Below, one piece after another: positions 26,181 through 35,478 of a stretch of 64,000 nucleotides of DNA. Position 1 is the first letter of the stretch; each line of letters begins with the position of its first letter. The DNA is from Actinoplanes ianthinogenes (GTDB lineage Bacteria; Actinomycetota; Actinomycetes; Mycobacteriales; Micromonosporaceae), in NCBI RefSeq assembly GCF_018324205.1, contig NZ_AP023356.1, positions 9,058,501 through 9,122,500 on the forward strand, read 5' to 3'. Made by a program: the position numbers and the translations under genes. Below the pieces are notes generated by a model that saw only the letters and a list, made by a program, of their open reading frames with translations, did not search any database and was not told the DNA's origin.

Positions 26181-27272
26181 ATGAGTGTTCTGGAGGGCGT
26201 CGACGTGCGCTCGCACCCGGCCTATCGGCGGTTCGCCGAGGTCGTCGCGGAGGTGCTGGCACCGGCCGCGGCCCGGGTGGACCGCACCGAGGTGCCGCGC
26301 TCACACCTGGAGGCGCTGCGCGACGCCGGCTACTACCGCTGGTCGGTGCCGGAGGAGTTCGGCGGCGTGCGGGTCCCGCCGCAGGTGCGGGTCGCGGCCG
26401 ACAACCTGCTCTTCGGCGCCGACCCGTCCACCGCCACGATCGTCACCCAGCACGGCGCCCCGGTCGGGCCGGCGATCCAGGCCGGGACCCCGCAGACCCT
26501 CGCGCTGCTGCCCCGGCTGGCAGCCGGCGAGCTGTTCGGCGGGGCCGGGATGGGTCACGTCCGGTCCTGGCCGCAGCGGCGCGGCACGGTTGCCACCCGG
26601 GTGCCCGGCGGTTACCGGGTCGACGGCGTGATCGGCTGGCACTCCGGCTGGGGCCTGACCGACGTGCTCTGGCTCGGCGCGGTCGACGAGTCGGCCGAGC
26701 GGTACGTCTTCGGCCTCGCCGACCTGCACGACCCCCGGATCACCGGCCGGGTGCTGCCGCTCACCGCGGTCTACGGCTCCCGTACCGCGGAGTTGACCCT
26801 CGACGGCTACCTGCTGCCGGACGCGTATGTCACCGAGGTGATCCCGGTCGCCGACTGGAAGGCCCGCGACGGGCTGATCGGGTGGGAGGTCCGCCGCGCC
26901 CAGCAGATCGACCCGGAGGTGAACCCGGCCGACCTCCCGGCGCTGCCCCCACCCGGCCCGTACGGCCTGGCCCGCGCCGCCCTCGACGACGCGCTGCTCG
27001 CCCAGCCCAGCGAGCCGTCGCTGCGCGCGCTCTCCGACGAGCTGGAACGGGCGGTGGCCGGCCCGCTGCCCGAGCCGCACTGGCGCGCCGTGCTCGACGA
27101 GATCGCGGTGCGGGCCACCACGGCCGCGGTGGTGGCCCGCGGCGGCGCCGGTCTGCTCGACGGCGACATCGCCCAGGTCCGCGCCCGCGCCGCGGTGTTC
27201 CTCCAGGTCCGCGGCCTGGCTCCGGTGGTCCGTGCGGCGCGCTACGCGACGCTGGCCAGACGCATCGCGTAG
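26181..27272 (+). CDS. Acyl-CoA dehydrogenase-fold flavoprotein, divergent
   Basis: This 363-residue protein begins with the family N-terminal helices (LRDAGYYRWSVPEEFGGVRV). It lacks the HWRNART...HNP signature near the C-terminus that the three related proteins in this cluster have, and it is shorter than they are. It also has a long insert-like segment around 235-275. It could be a partner subunit or an enzyme with another substrate. ATG 26181 is preceded by GAAGGAGG, a strong ribosome site. It lies in the middle of the rightward organosulfur operon. Confidence 0.75.
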   Translation: MSVLEGVDVRSHPAYRRFAEVVAEVLAPAAARVDRTEVPRSHLEALRDAGYYRWSVPEEFGGVRVPPQVRVAADNLLFGADPSTATIVTQHGAPVGPAIQAGTPQTLALLPRLAAGELFGGAGMGHVRSWPQRRGTVATRVPGGYRVDGVIGWHSGWGLTDVLWLGAVDESAERYVFGLADLHDPRITGRVLPLTAVYGSRTAELTLDGYLLPDAYVTEVIPVADWKARDGLIGWEVRRAQQIDPEVNPADLPALPPPGPYGLARAALDDALLAQPSEPSLRALSDELERAVAGPLPEPHWRAVLDEIAVRATTAAVVARGGAGLLDGDIAQVRARAAVFLQVRGLAPVVRAARYATLARRIA

Positions 27273-27339
27273 CCGGACCGCGCCGATCATGAACGCCCGC
27301 CTTTCCCCGCTGGTAAGAAGCGAACGAACGGACGAGACA

Positions 27340-28377
27340 TTGACCTACCGCACGCTCGGCCGCACCGGTGTCCGGGTCAGCCCGCTCACGCTGGGCGCGA
27401 TGAACTTCGGCGCCCGGGCCACCGCCGACCAGGACGCGGCGATCACGATCATCCACCAGGCCCTGGACTTCGGCATCAACGTCATCGACACCGCCGACGT
27501 GTACTCCCAGGGCGAGAGCGAGAAGATCGTCGGCAGGGCGCTGCGCGGCCGCCGGGACGACGTCGTGCTCGCCACCAAGTTCCACGGCCAGTGGGGTGAC
27601 GGCGTCAACACCCGGGGCAGCTCCCGGCGCTGGATCCACCGGGCCGTGGAGAACTCGCTGCGCCGGCTCCAGACCGACCACATCGACCTGTACCAGCAGC
27701 ACAAACCGGACCCGGACACCGACGTGACGGAGATCGTGGGTGCGCTGGACGACCTGGTCCGCCAGGGCAAGATCCGCTATTACGGGACCACCACCAACGA
27801 GCCGCACCTGCTGGTCGAGGCGCAGTGGGCGGCCGACGTGGCGGGACGCAGCCGGCCGGCCACCGAGCAGGTGCCGTACTCGATCCTGGCGCGCGGCGCC
27901 GAACGGGCCAGCCTGCCGGTGGCGGCCCGCTACGGGCTCGGCGTGCTCACCTGGAGCCCGCTCGCCGGTGGCTGGCTCTCCGGCCGGCACGTCGCCGGGC
28001 TCCCGGTGCCGCCGCCCTCGGCGCGGGTCGCCCGGCAACCCGGCCGCCACGACCCGCGGCTGCCGGAGAACCAGCGCAAACGCGACCTCGCCATCGCGCT
28101 GGGCGAGCTCGCGGCCAAGGCGGGGCTCAGCCTGCCGCAGCTCGCGGTGGCGTTCGTGCTGCGCCATCCGCAGGTGGACAGCGTGATCATCGGGCCGCGC
28201 ACGCCGGAGCACCTGGAGAGCCTGCTCGGCGTACCGGAAATCGTTCTTGATCCGGAAATTCTCGACGCGATCGACGAGCTCGTCCCGCCCGGCGTCACGG
28301 TCAACCGGGCCGACGAAGGGTGGCAGCCGCCGTGGCTCGGCCCGGACAAGCACGCTCGCCGCCGGGCCGTGGCATGA
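27340..28377 (+). CDS. Aldo/keto reductase
   Basis: This protein of about 345 residues opens with the classic YRTLGRTGVRVSPLTLGAMN. It shows the AKR tetrad: Asp and Tyr in DTADVYSQGES, Lys in LATKFHG, His in LYQQHKPDPD. The NADPH phosphate-binding region is VIIGPRTPEHLESLLG. The TTG at 27340 places the start exactly where the family begins; ATG 27289 would add 17 residues and has a weaker ribosome site. Its stop overlaps the next LLM gene by four bases. With the aldo/keto reductase at 15083 it is the second in the cluster, so carbonyl reduction probably follows desulfonation. Confidence 0.86.
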   Translation: MTYRTLGRTGVRVSPLTLGAMNFGARATADQDAAITIIHQALDFGINVIDTADVYSQGESEKIVGRALRGRRDDVVLATKFHGQWGDGVNTRGSSRRWIHRAVENSLRRLQTDHIDLYQQHKPDPDTDVTEIVGALDDLVRQGKIRYYGTTTNEPHLLVEAQWAADVAGRSRPATEQVPYSILARGAERASLPVAARYGLGVLTWSPLAGGWLSGRHVAGLPVPPPSARVARQPGRHDPRLPENQRKRDLAIALGELAAKAGLSLPQLAVAFVLRHPQVDSVIIGPRTPEHLESLLGVPEIVLDPEILDAIDELVPPGVTVNRADEGWQPPWLGPDKHARRRAVA

Positions 28378-29678
28378 CCGGACTGCACCTGGGGATCAAC
28401 TGTCCCGGGCTGGGCGCCTACGGCGGCGCCTGGCGGCGCGACGGCATCGATCCACTCGGCACTGCCAACCCCGACTTCTACGTACGGATCGCGCAGCTCG
28501 CCGAGCGCGGCCTGTTCGACGCGATCTTCACGGCCGACGTCCCGGCGTTGCAGCCCACCTGGGAGACCGAACCGCAGCGCGCCGGACTCGACCCGGTCCT
28601 CGCGCTGACCGCCGCCGCGCTGGCCACCGAGCACCTGGGCGTGGTCGCCACCGTCTCCACCTCGTGGCACCACCCGGTGAACCTGGCCCGCTCGATCGCC
28701 AGCCTGGACCGGATCTCCCACGGGCGGGCCGGCTGGAACGTCGTCACCAGCTACCACCCGCTGGTGGCGCCCTACTACGGCCGGGACCCGCTGCCGCCCA
28801 AGGACCGGCGTTACGCCCGGGCCCGCGAGTTCGTCGAGGTCGTCGGCGCGCTGTGGCGCACCTGGACACCGGACGCGATCGTCGCCGACAAGGCCACCGG
28901 GCAGTACGCCCGGCCCGGCGGGGTGCGTCCGATCGACCATGACGGCGATTTCTTCGCGGTCACCGGCGGCGGCCTGCTGCCGCCGTCCGAGCAGGGACTT
29001 CCGGTGGTGTTCCAGGCCGGTGGCTCACCGGAGGGCTTCGACCTCGCGGCCCGGTACGCCGACGCGACGTTCGTCGCCGCGGGCACCCTGGACGCGGCCC
29101 ACGACTACCGGGCGCGGCTGGCCGCCGCCTCGCGGGCCCGCGCACCGGGCCGCCCGGCGGTGCTGGCCCTGCCGGGCATGGTGGTGTCCCTCGGCGCCAC
29201 CGACGAGGAGGCCGAACGCCGCCGCGAGGAGTTCTTCGACGGTGCGAACCTGGCCCTGCTCGCCCAGCGGCTCGGTGTGCCGGTCGAGCAACTCGATCCG
29301 GACGCGCCGCTGCGACTGCCCGGCGACCTGTTCGAACGCCGCCGCCAGGACACCTCCGAGGGGTTCCTGCGCTCGATCCGATTCCTCGCCGACGAGGGGC
29401 TGACGGTCCGCGACGTGGCCCGGTACGGCTGGGGACACCTGACCGTCGCCGGCAGCCCGAAGACCCTGGCCGACACCATCGAGCAGTGGTTCGCCGCCGG
29501 CGCGGCGGACGGTTTCAACCTGATGTTCGACGTCATCGACGAGGGTTTGCCGGCCTTCGTCGACGAGGTCGTCCCGATCCTGCAGGAGCGTGGCCTGTTC
29601 CGCCGCCGGTACACCGGCCGCACCCTGCGCCATCACCTCGGCCTGCCGATACCGACCTGGTCCTTCGCGGACAGCTGA
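28374..29678 (+). CDS. NtaA/DszA-type FMN-dependent monooxygenase
   Basis: This 434-residue LLM enzyme has the family landmarks: GINCPGLGAYGGAWRRDG, then ERGLFDAIFTADVPALQP, then STSWHHPVNLARSIASLDRI and ISHGRAGWNVVTSYHPL. VVFQAGGSPEGFDLAARYAD and AGAADGFNLMFDVIDEGLPA come later. It would use FMNH2 and O2 to oxidise a sulfur-containing substrate. The ATG is coupled to the upstream aldo/keto reductase, and a DszC-like gene follows nine bases later. It differs clearly from the LLM protein at 18192, so the two probably have different substrates. Confidence 0.9.
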   Translation: MTGLHLGINCPGLGAYGGAWRRDGIDPLGTANPDFYVRIAQLAERGLFDAIFTADVPALQPTWETEPQRAGLDPVLALTAAALATEHLGVVATVSTSWHHPVNLARSIASLDRISHGRAGWNVVTSYHPLVAPYYGRDPLPPKDRRYARAREFVEVVGALWRTWTPDAIVADKATGQYARPGGVRPIDHDGDFFAVTGGGLLPPSEQGLPVVFQAGGSPEGFDLAARYADATFVAAGTLDAAHDYRARLAAASRARAPGRPAVLALPGMVVSLGATDEEAERRREEFFDGANLALLAQRLGVPVEQLDPDAPLRLPGDLFERRRQDTSEGFLRSIRFLADEGLTVRDVARYGWGHLTVAGSPKTLADTIEQWFAAGAADGFNLMFDVIDEGLPAFVDEVVPILQERGLFRRRYTGRTLRHHLGLPIPTWSFADS

Positions 29679-29687
29679 GGAGGAGCA

Positions 29688-30833
29688 ATGCCCGTCATCA
29701 CCACCCCGGTCCGCCCACCCGCGCTCGACTCGGACGAACTCTCCTCGGTGCTCGCGGAGATCGCCGCGGACGCCCGGCGCCGCCGCGCCGAGGCACCGGG
29801 GGAGCGACCGCTGCGTGCCCTCGCACTGGTCCGCGAGCACCGGCTCGGCGCCGTGCGGGTCCCGGTCGCCGACGGCGGCGCCGGATACACCCGGCGGGAG
29901 CAGTTCACCCTGTTCATCCGGCTGGCCGAGGCCGACCCGGACGTGCCGCACATCCTGCGCCTGCACTACGGCTTCGTCGAGGAGGTGCTGCGCGACCCGG
30001 CCCGGCCGTGGCTCGCCGAGATCCTCGACGGCAAGGTGTTCGGCGGCGCGGCGGCGGAGCTGACCAACCGGGCGGGCGTGTACACGTACGACACCACGCT
30101 GGTCGCGGACGGTTCGGCGTACCGGCTGAACGGGCGCAAGTTCTACAGCACCGGCGCGCTCTACTCCGACTACCTGCGGCTGGCGGTCAGCGACGGCAGC
30201 GGCGAACGGGTCAGCGTGCTGATCCCGGCCGACCGCGCGGGCGTCCTGCACGACGACGACTGGGACGGGATCGGCCAGCGGCACACCGCCAGCGGCACCA
30301 CCGTGCTGGACAACGTGCTGGTCCACGCCGCCGAGGTGATCCCGTTCCCGGGCCCGGACCGCCGCAACGGCGCCCAGGCGCAACTGCTGCTGCACGCGAT
30401 CGCCGCGGGCATCCTGCGCGACCTGAGCGCCGACGCCGCGGACCGGGTCCGCGCCCGGACCCGGTCGTACTCGTGGGGAAACCACGACGAGTCGCGGCAC
30501 GACCCGCAGATCCTCCAGATCGTCGGTGAGCTGGCGGCCACCGCGTACGTCGTCGAGGCCGCCGTCCTGGCCGCCGCCGAGGCCCTGGACGGCCCCGGCG
30601 CCTCGCTGGCCGCCTCGAAGGTGAAGGTCGGCGTGGAGGAGATCGCACTGCGTGCCGCCGGAGCGGTCTACGGCGCGCTCGGCGCCTCCGCCACCCGCTC
30701 GTCGCAGCACCTCGACCGGCACTGGCGCAACCTGCGCACCCTGTTCAGCCACAACCCGACGGTCTTCAAGGCCCGCGCGATCGGTGACGTCGTCGTCAAC
30801 GACGCCGAGCTGCCCGCCGTCGGCTACTTCTAG
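29688..30833 (+). CDS. DszC/SfnB-like flavin monooxygenase (first of two tandem)
   Basis: This 381-residue protein carries YRLNGRKFYSTGALYSDYLR, then ASGTTVLDNVLVHAAEVIPF, and the C-terminal LDRHWRNLRTLFSHNPTVFK signature of the sulfur-oxidising branch of the acyl-CoA dehydrogenase fold. ATG 29688 is preceded by GAGGAGGAG. A second member follows after ten bases. Tandem copies suggest sequential oxidations (sulfide to sulfone) or a broadened substrate range; that is inference. Confidence 0.86.
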   Translation: MPVITTPVRPPALDSDELSSVLAEIAADARRRRAEAPGERPLRALALVREHRLGAVRVPVADGGAGYTRREQFTLFIRLAEADPDVPHILRLHYGFVEEVLRDPARPWLAEILDGKVFGGAAAELTNRAGVYTYDTTLVADGSAYRLNGRKFYSTGALYSDYLRLAVSDGSGERVSVLIPADRAGVLHDDDWDGIGQRHTASGTTVLDNVLVHAAEVIPFPGPDRRNGAQAQLLLHAIAAGILRDLSADAADRVRARTRSYSWGNHDESRHDPQILQIVGELAATAYVVEAAVLAAAEALDGPGASLAASKVKVGVEEIALRAAGAVYGALGASATRSSQHLDRHWRNLRTLFSHNPTVFKARAIGDVVVNDAELPAVGYF

Positions 30834-30843
30834 GGGGTACGCC

Positions 30844-32070
30844 GTGCCGACCGACCTTGTCACCCGTTTCCGCCCGCTGCTCGACCGGATCGCCGCCGAC
30901 GCCCGCGAGCGCGAGGCCACCCGCCGTCTCCCGCTCGACGAGGCCCGCGAGCTGGCCGCGCTCGGCCTCGGCGCGGTCCGCGTCCCGCAGGAGTTCGGCG
31001 GGTCCGGTGCGAGCCTGCGCCAGCTGTTCGAGCTGCTCGTCGAGCTCGGCGCCGCCGAGTCCAACCTGGTGCAGGCGTTCCGGGTGCACTTCCGGTTCAC
31101 CGAGGACCGCTGGGAGGAGCGCGACACCGACCGTGGCCGGCGCTGGCTGTCGCGGATCGGCGCCGGCGCGGTGGTCGGCAACGCCACCAGTGAACGCTCC
31201 GGCAACGTGCGCGGGCGTACCACCACCACGCTCACCGAGGCCGGCGGCAGGCTGGTGCTCGACGGCACCAAGTACTACAGCACCGGCAGCCTGTACGCCG
31301 ACTGGATCTCGGTCGCCGTCGTCGGTGACGACGGCAACCGGATCACCGCACTGGTCCCGCGCGACGCCCCCGGCCTTCAGCTGCTCGACGACTACACCGG
31401 CTTCGGCCAGCGGATGAGCGGCAGCGGGACGACGATCCTGACCGGTGTGCCGGTCGACCCGGAGGACGTCATCCCGCAGCGGCAGCGGCACGCCGGCACC
31501 ACCTCGATCGTGCAACTGGTGCACCTGGCCACGCTGGCCGGGATCGCCCGCCGCGCGGTCGACGAGGCCGCCGACTTCGTCCGCCGGCGCCGCCGCTCCT
31601 ACGGTCACGGCAGCGCGGACCTGCCCGCCGAGGATCCCCTCGTCCAGCAGGTGCTGGGCCGCGTGGACGCGATCGCGCACACCTCACGGCAGATCGTGCT
31701 GGCCGTCGCCGACGACCTGGACACGGCCAAGAACGCCCGCTGGGCGCTGCACGACGCGGCGTCGCCGGACCGCGAGGAGCAGGTGCGAGAACTCGAACAG
31801 CGCGCGGAACTGTCGGTGCTGCGGGCCCAGTCGGTGGTGATCGACCAGGTGCTGCACGCCACCACGGAGATCTTCGAGGTGGGTGGGGCGTCCGCGGTCG
31901 AGGAGAACCTGCGCCTGGACCGGCACTGGCGCAACGCCCGCGTGCTCTCCTCGCACAACCCGGCGATCTACCGCGAGCGCCAGATCGGCGAGCACCTGCT
32001 CACCGGGGTGCTGCCCGTCTCGATCCCGTCCGTCGGCGTCGCACCGAGCCTGCTGGAGGCCGCGCAGTAG
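30844..32070 (+). CDS. DszC/SfnB-like flavin monooxygenase (second of two tandem)
   Basis: This 408-residue protein has AALGLGAVRVPQEFGGSGAS near the N-terminus, LVLDGTKYYSTGSLYADWIS near 140, SGSGTTILTGVPVDPEDVIP near 195, and LDRHWRNARVLSSHNPAIYR near 358. GTG 30844 is preceded by GGGGG. Compared with its upstream neighbour it has an extra acidic segment near 305-320. It ends the rightward operon that started at the substrate-binding gene, and a strong hairpin follows 17 bases downstream. Confidence 0.87.
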   Translation: MPTDLVTRFRPLLDRIAADAREREATRRLPLDEARELAALGLGAVRVPQEFGGSGASLRQLFELLVELGAAESNLVQAFRVHFRFTEDRWEERDTDRGRRWLSRIGAGAVVGNATSERSGNVRGRTTTTLTEAGGRLVLDGTKYYSTGSLYADWISVAVVGDDGNRITALVPRDAPGLQLLDDYTGFGQRMSGSGTTILTGVPVDPEDVIPQRQRHAGTTSIVQLVHLATLAGIARRAVDEAADFVRRRRRSYGHGSADLPAEDPLVQQVLGRVDAIAHTSRQIVLAVADDLDTAKNARWALHDAASPDREEQVRELEQRAELSVLRAQSVVIDQVLHATTEIFEVGGASAVEENLRLDRHWRNARVLSSHNPAIYRERQIGEHLLTGVLPVSIPSVGVAPSLLEAAQ

Positions 32071-32086
32071 CCACGCCGGTGGGAGT

Positions 32087-32120
32087 ACCGCCGTCCCGCG
32101 TAATACGGTGGGACGGCGGT
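32087..32120 (+). terminator. Strong hairpin ending the organosulfur operon
   Basis: ACCGCCGTCCC at 32087-32097 pairs perfectly with GGGACGGCGGT at 32110-32120, an 11-bp stem with a 12-base loop that can pair further. It follows the stop of the last monooxygenase gene by 17 bases. There is no T-run, which is common in high-GC actinobacteria. Confidence 0.65.
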
Positions 32121-32151
32121 GCTGTCGTGCCGGATGATGCCTGTCGTGATC

Positions 32152-32682
32152 ATGAAGGCGCGCGCCGTGGAACTGGTCGAAGCGCAGCTTGCCCGGGAAC
32201 GGCAGGAGCAGCCGACGCTGCCCGACCTGGCTGTCGTCGACGTGGAGGAACACGCCCTCGGCTGGCTGGTCTGCTGGAACTCGGCCGACTACGCCCGGAC
32301 CCGCGAGGAGGGCACCGAGCTGATCGGCCAGGGCCCGTACCTGGTCGACCGGCAGGACGGCAGCATCCACCACATCCCGGTCACCACCTTCCTCGGCGAG
32401 GACTGGGCGGAGCTGTACCAGGAGTCACGGGGCAGCGCACCGGACCCGCTGCTGGACGCCGTCCGGGACGTCGCGCGGCGCGACGGCCGGCTCCCCGCGC
32501 TGCGCCTGCTGCGGTCCGAGGCCCCGCGGCTCTCCCTGCCGGAGGCCGCGGCCTACGTGGATGCCGTTCTCGGCGGGCGCGAGCCCGCCGAGGAGCTCAC
32601 CAGCCGCACCCGGGCTCCGGACCGGCGGTACGTCCTGCCGATCAAGACGCTGACCGGTCCGGCCCGCGCGGGGACGTCATGA
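32152..32682 (+). CDS. YrhB/Imm35-family immunity-like protein
   Basis: This protein of about 176 residues has the YrhB-type N-terminal domain: ARAVELVEAQLARE, then HALGWLVCWNSADYARTREE, then LIGQGPYLVDRQDGSIHHIP, where a strand carries the conserved GPYLVDR motif. Imm35 proteins are often immunity factors for polymorphic toxins, but many homologues stand alone. No toxin gene is adjacent. ATG 32152 marks the start of similarity; GTG 32146 is an alternative. Its 3' end overlaps the convergent LLM gene by six bases. Confidence 0.75.
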   Translation: MKARAVELVEAQLARERQEQPTLPDLAVVDVEEHALGWLVCWNSADYARTREEGTELIGQGPYLVDRQDGSIHHIPVTTFLGEDWAELYQESRGSAPDPLLDAVRDVARRDGRLPALRLLRSEAPRLSLPEAAAYVDAVLGGREPAEELTSRTRAPDRRYVLPIKTLTGPARAGTS

Positions 32683-34014
32683 TCTTGATGGCGCGGGCTC
32701 GGGATTCCGGGGGTCGCGGAGTTTGAGGCGTTCGCGCAGGGTGGAGCCGTCGTAACCGGTGGGGACGGCGCCGGCCGCGCGCAGCAGCGGGACGACGTGC
32801 CGGTTGAACTCGGCGATGCCGTCCGGCAGGACCGGGATGTGGATGTTGAAGCCGTCCACCGCGCCGGAGCTCCACCAGTCCAGGATGGTGTCGGCGACCT
32901 CGTGCGGGGTGCCGACCGCCAGGCGATGGCCGCCCTCGACACGGCGCACGAGCTGCCGTGGGGTGATCTCCTCGGCAGCCGCCAGCTCGGCGAACGACTT
33001 CACGAAGCCGACCGGCCGCTGCTGACCCTCGTCCCAGGTGAACAGCGCCGGGTCCAGCGGCTTGTCCGGATCCAGGCCGGCGGGCAGGTCCGTCGCCCAG
33101 TTGCGGTGCAGGAAGTCGGCGATCAGGCCCTCCTCGCCACGGTGCCCGTGCAGCGCTTCATGTTTTCGGTACGCCTCGGCACGCGTCTCGCCGAGGATCA
33201 CGGTCAGTCCGGGGAGCAGCCGCAGGTCCCCGGGGTCCCGGCCGTGGACCAGGGCACGGTCGCGCAGCCGTGCCCGGTAGTCGACGGCGGACGTCCGGTG
33301 CAGCAGGGACGCGTACACGATGTCGGCGTGCTTGGCGGCCAGGTCGATGCCCGCGGCGGACGCGCCGGCCTGCGAGATCACCGGATGGCCCTGCGGACCG
33401 ATCGGCACGTTCAGCGGCCCGGTGACGTCGAAGAACTCGCCGCGATGGTCGATCCGCCGCGCCGTGCCCGCGTCCCACAGCTGCTCGTCCGGCGGCTCGT
33501 CCGGCGGGGTGTCCCAGCTCAGCCAGAGATCCTTGACCAGCTGGACGAACTCGTCGGCGCGCCGGTACCGCTCGGCGCGCCCGGGCAGCGGCGCGGCGCC
33601 GAAGTTCGCGGCGATGTCCGGGTTGAAGCTGGAGACCACGTTCCAGATCACCCGGCCGCCGGAGATGTGATCGAGAGTGGCCAGCCGGCGGGCCAGGTTG
33701 TACGGCGAGTTGTAGGAGGTGGACGCGGTCAGCAGGAATCCGATGTCCGGGACGGCCGCGGCCACCGCGGAGAACAGCACGGTCGGATCGAAACTGTGGA
33801 TCGGCCGGGACGTGTTGTCGCGTTGCAGCGCCGGGTGGTCGGAGACGAACACGATGTCGAACACGCCCTCGTGCGCGAGCTGCGCCGACCGCAGGTAGTG
33901 GTTCCAGTCGACGAACCGGTTCCACTTCGTGCCCGCGGCGGCCCAGGAGCGTGCGGCGGAACCGGTGCTGTTGAGCGCGACGCTCAGGATGAGGTGGTTC
34001 CGTTCAGGCGGCAA
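32677..34014 (-). CDS. NtaA/SnaA/DszA-type FMN-dependent monooxygenase
   Basis: This protein of about 445 residues is the largest LLM enzyme of the cluster. Landmarks are VALNSTGSAARSWAAAGTKW, then GVFDIVFVSDHPALQRDN, then ISGGRVIWNVVSSFNPDIAA, then PVISQAGASAAGIDLAAKHA, then GAVDGFNIHIPVLPDGIAEF. TTG 34014, with GGAAG upstream, is the best start because no ATG or GTG lies between it and the conserved region. It overlaps the upstream FAD monooxygenase gene by 11 bases, so the two are coupled. Both are downstream of the LysR gene on the same strand. Confidence 0.86.
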   Translation of the reverse strand: MPPERNHLILSVALNSTGSAARSWAAAGTKWNRFVDWNHYLRSAQLAHEGVFDIVFVSDHPALQRDNTSRPIHSFDPTVLFSAVAAAVPDIGFLLTASTSYNSPYNLARRLATLDHISGGRVIWNVVSSFNPDIAANFGAAPLPGRAERYRRADEFVQLVKDLWLSWDTPPDEPPDEQLWDAGTARRIDHRGEFFDVTGPLNVPIGPQGHPVISQAGASAAGIDLAAKHADIVYASLLHRTSAVDYRARLRDRALVHGRDPGDLRLLPGLTVILGETRAEAYRKHEALHGHRGEEGLIADFLHRNWATDLPAGLDPDKPLDPALFTWDEGQQRPVGFVKSFAELAAAEEITPRQLVRRVEGGHRLAVGTPHEVADTILDWWSSGAVDGFNIHIPVLPDGIAEFNRHVVPLLRAAGAVPTGYDGSTLRERLKLRDPRNPEPAPSRS

Positions 34015-35410
34015 CGGTCGCCGGCTTCCAGAGCGCGTGCGCGTATTCCTCGCGCGACGCGGGGGCGGGAGCGGACGGTGCCGGGCGGTGCAGGTCGGCC
34101 AGGACCAGGTCCCGGGCGATCGCGTCGACCAGCCGGGGGACGCCCGCGCGCAGGCTGGGGATGTCACCGACCGGTAGCCCGAAACTCTGGCTCGCGGCGG
34201 CGTTGAACACGTGGATCGCGGACACCCAGGCGGCGTCGGTGCTGTCCCGGGCGGTCAGCTCGTAACCGGGCCCGACGTAGGGGAAGCTGCCGAGATGCTC
34301 CGACCGCAGCTCGGTGGGGGGCTCGTAGCGGTCCTGCCAGCGGGCGATCCGGCCGGCGATCCCGGCCAGCTCGGGGCGGGTCCGCGGATCCTGCTGATAG
34401 CCGGTGCCGGCGATGACGAAGTCGAAGGTGTGCGGGCCGTCCGCGGCGGTGACCCGGACCTGCCCGCCGGCCTCGGTGGCGTCCTGCCACGGGGCGGCCA
34501 GGTGGATCCGGAAGTTCGGATGGGCGGTGGCCCGCACCACCGAGTCGGCCGGGACGCTGCCGGCGAACGCGAACCGGCGCTTCCACCGCACGTCGTCGGG
34601 CAGGTGGTGGAAGGTGTCGTGGGCGGCGGGGCTGGGCGCGACCCCGCCGGGCCGGACGACGACCAGGTCGTCCCGCCGGGAGAACAGGTGCACCTCGGCC
34701 GCGCCGGCCTCCAGCGCGGTGGCGGCGGCGTCGAACGCGGAGGCGGCGGCGCCGAGCACGGCGACCGTGCGGCCGCGCCGTGCGGCGAAGTCGATGTCGT
34801 GGCCGGTGTGCGCGAACACCGCGGGGGACAGGGCGGCCACCTCGTCCGGGATGCGCGGGCCGCCGATGCCCTCGACGCCGGTGGCCAGGACCAGTTTGCG
34901 TACCGTCTCGACCGAGTCGCGACCCTGCTGCCGCAGGTGCAGCCGGATCCGGCCGGCGTCGCCCGGCTCGACCCGCAGCACCCGGACGCCGCGCCGGACC
35001 GGCACCCGCACCTGCCGCTGGAACCAGGTGAGGTAGGCGATCCAGTCGGCGGTCGGTACCCGGTCGATCGCGGCCCAGGCGTCCGGGCCGTAGCGGGCTT
35101 CGTACCAGGCGCGGACGCCGAGCGCCGGATTGCCCAACTCGGGTCCGACCAGGGTCTTGCCGGTGCGCAGCGTGTGCATCCGGGCCCGGCTCGCCCAGCT
35201 CCCGACGTGCTGCTCGTCGTCGACCGCGTCCAGGACGGTGAGCCGGGTGATGCCGTACCGGCGGAGGGCGTGGGCGATGGTCAGTCCGCTCTGGCCGGCC
35301 CCGATCACCGCGACGTCGTGGTCGGTGCCGTCGGTCGGCGGGACCCAGCCGGCCGGATCGGGGCCGAGCAGCCGGAGGGATTCACGGGCGGCGAGATCAG
35401 CGTTCGCCAT
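34004..35410 (-). CDS. FAD/NAD(P)-dependent monooxygenase (flavin-containing type)
   Basis: This protein of about 468 residues has two Rossmann motifs: an N-terminal FAD-binding VAVIGAGQSGLTIAHALR near 38 and a second, NAD(P)-binding VAVLGAAASAFDAAATAL near 203. The ATG-type FAD motif (FDFVIAGTGYQQDPR) comes later. This is the layout of flavin-containing and N-hydroxylating monooxygenases, so S- or N-oxidation is plausible. ATG 35410 follows an AGAGGA/GGGAG region; ATG 35419 and 35428 are alternatives. It lies 68 bases downstream of the LysR gene on the same strand and is coupled to the LLM gene. Confidence 0.82.
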   Translation of the reverse strand: MANADLAARESLRLLGPDPAGWVPPTDGTDHDVAVIGAGQSGLTIAHALRRYGITRLTVLDAVDDEQHVGSWASRARMHTLRTGKTLVGPELGNPALGVRAWYEARYGPDAWAAIDRVPTADWIAYLTWFQRQVRVPVRRGVRVLRVEPGDAGRIRLHLRQQGRDSVETVRKLVLATGVEGIGGPRIPDEVAALSPAVFAHTGHDIDFAARRGRTVAVLGAAASAFDAAATALEAGAAEVHLFSRRDDLVVVRPGGVAPSPAAHDTFHHLPDDVRWKRRFAFAGSVPADSVVRATAHPNFRIHLAAPWQDATEAGGQVRVTAADGPHTFDFVIAGTGYQQDPRTRPELAGIAGRIARWQDRYEPPTELRSEHLGSFPYVGPGYELTARDSTDAAWVSAIHVFNAAASQSFGLPVGDIPSLRAGVPRLVDAIARDLVLADLHRPAPSAPAPASREEYAHALWKPATVAA

Positions 35411-35478
35411 GGCTCCCATTCCTCTCATTTCGGGCAGGTTTGGGCCTGCTGGTCGTACGAAAATCGGATTTTGATCTG

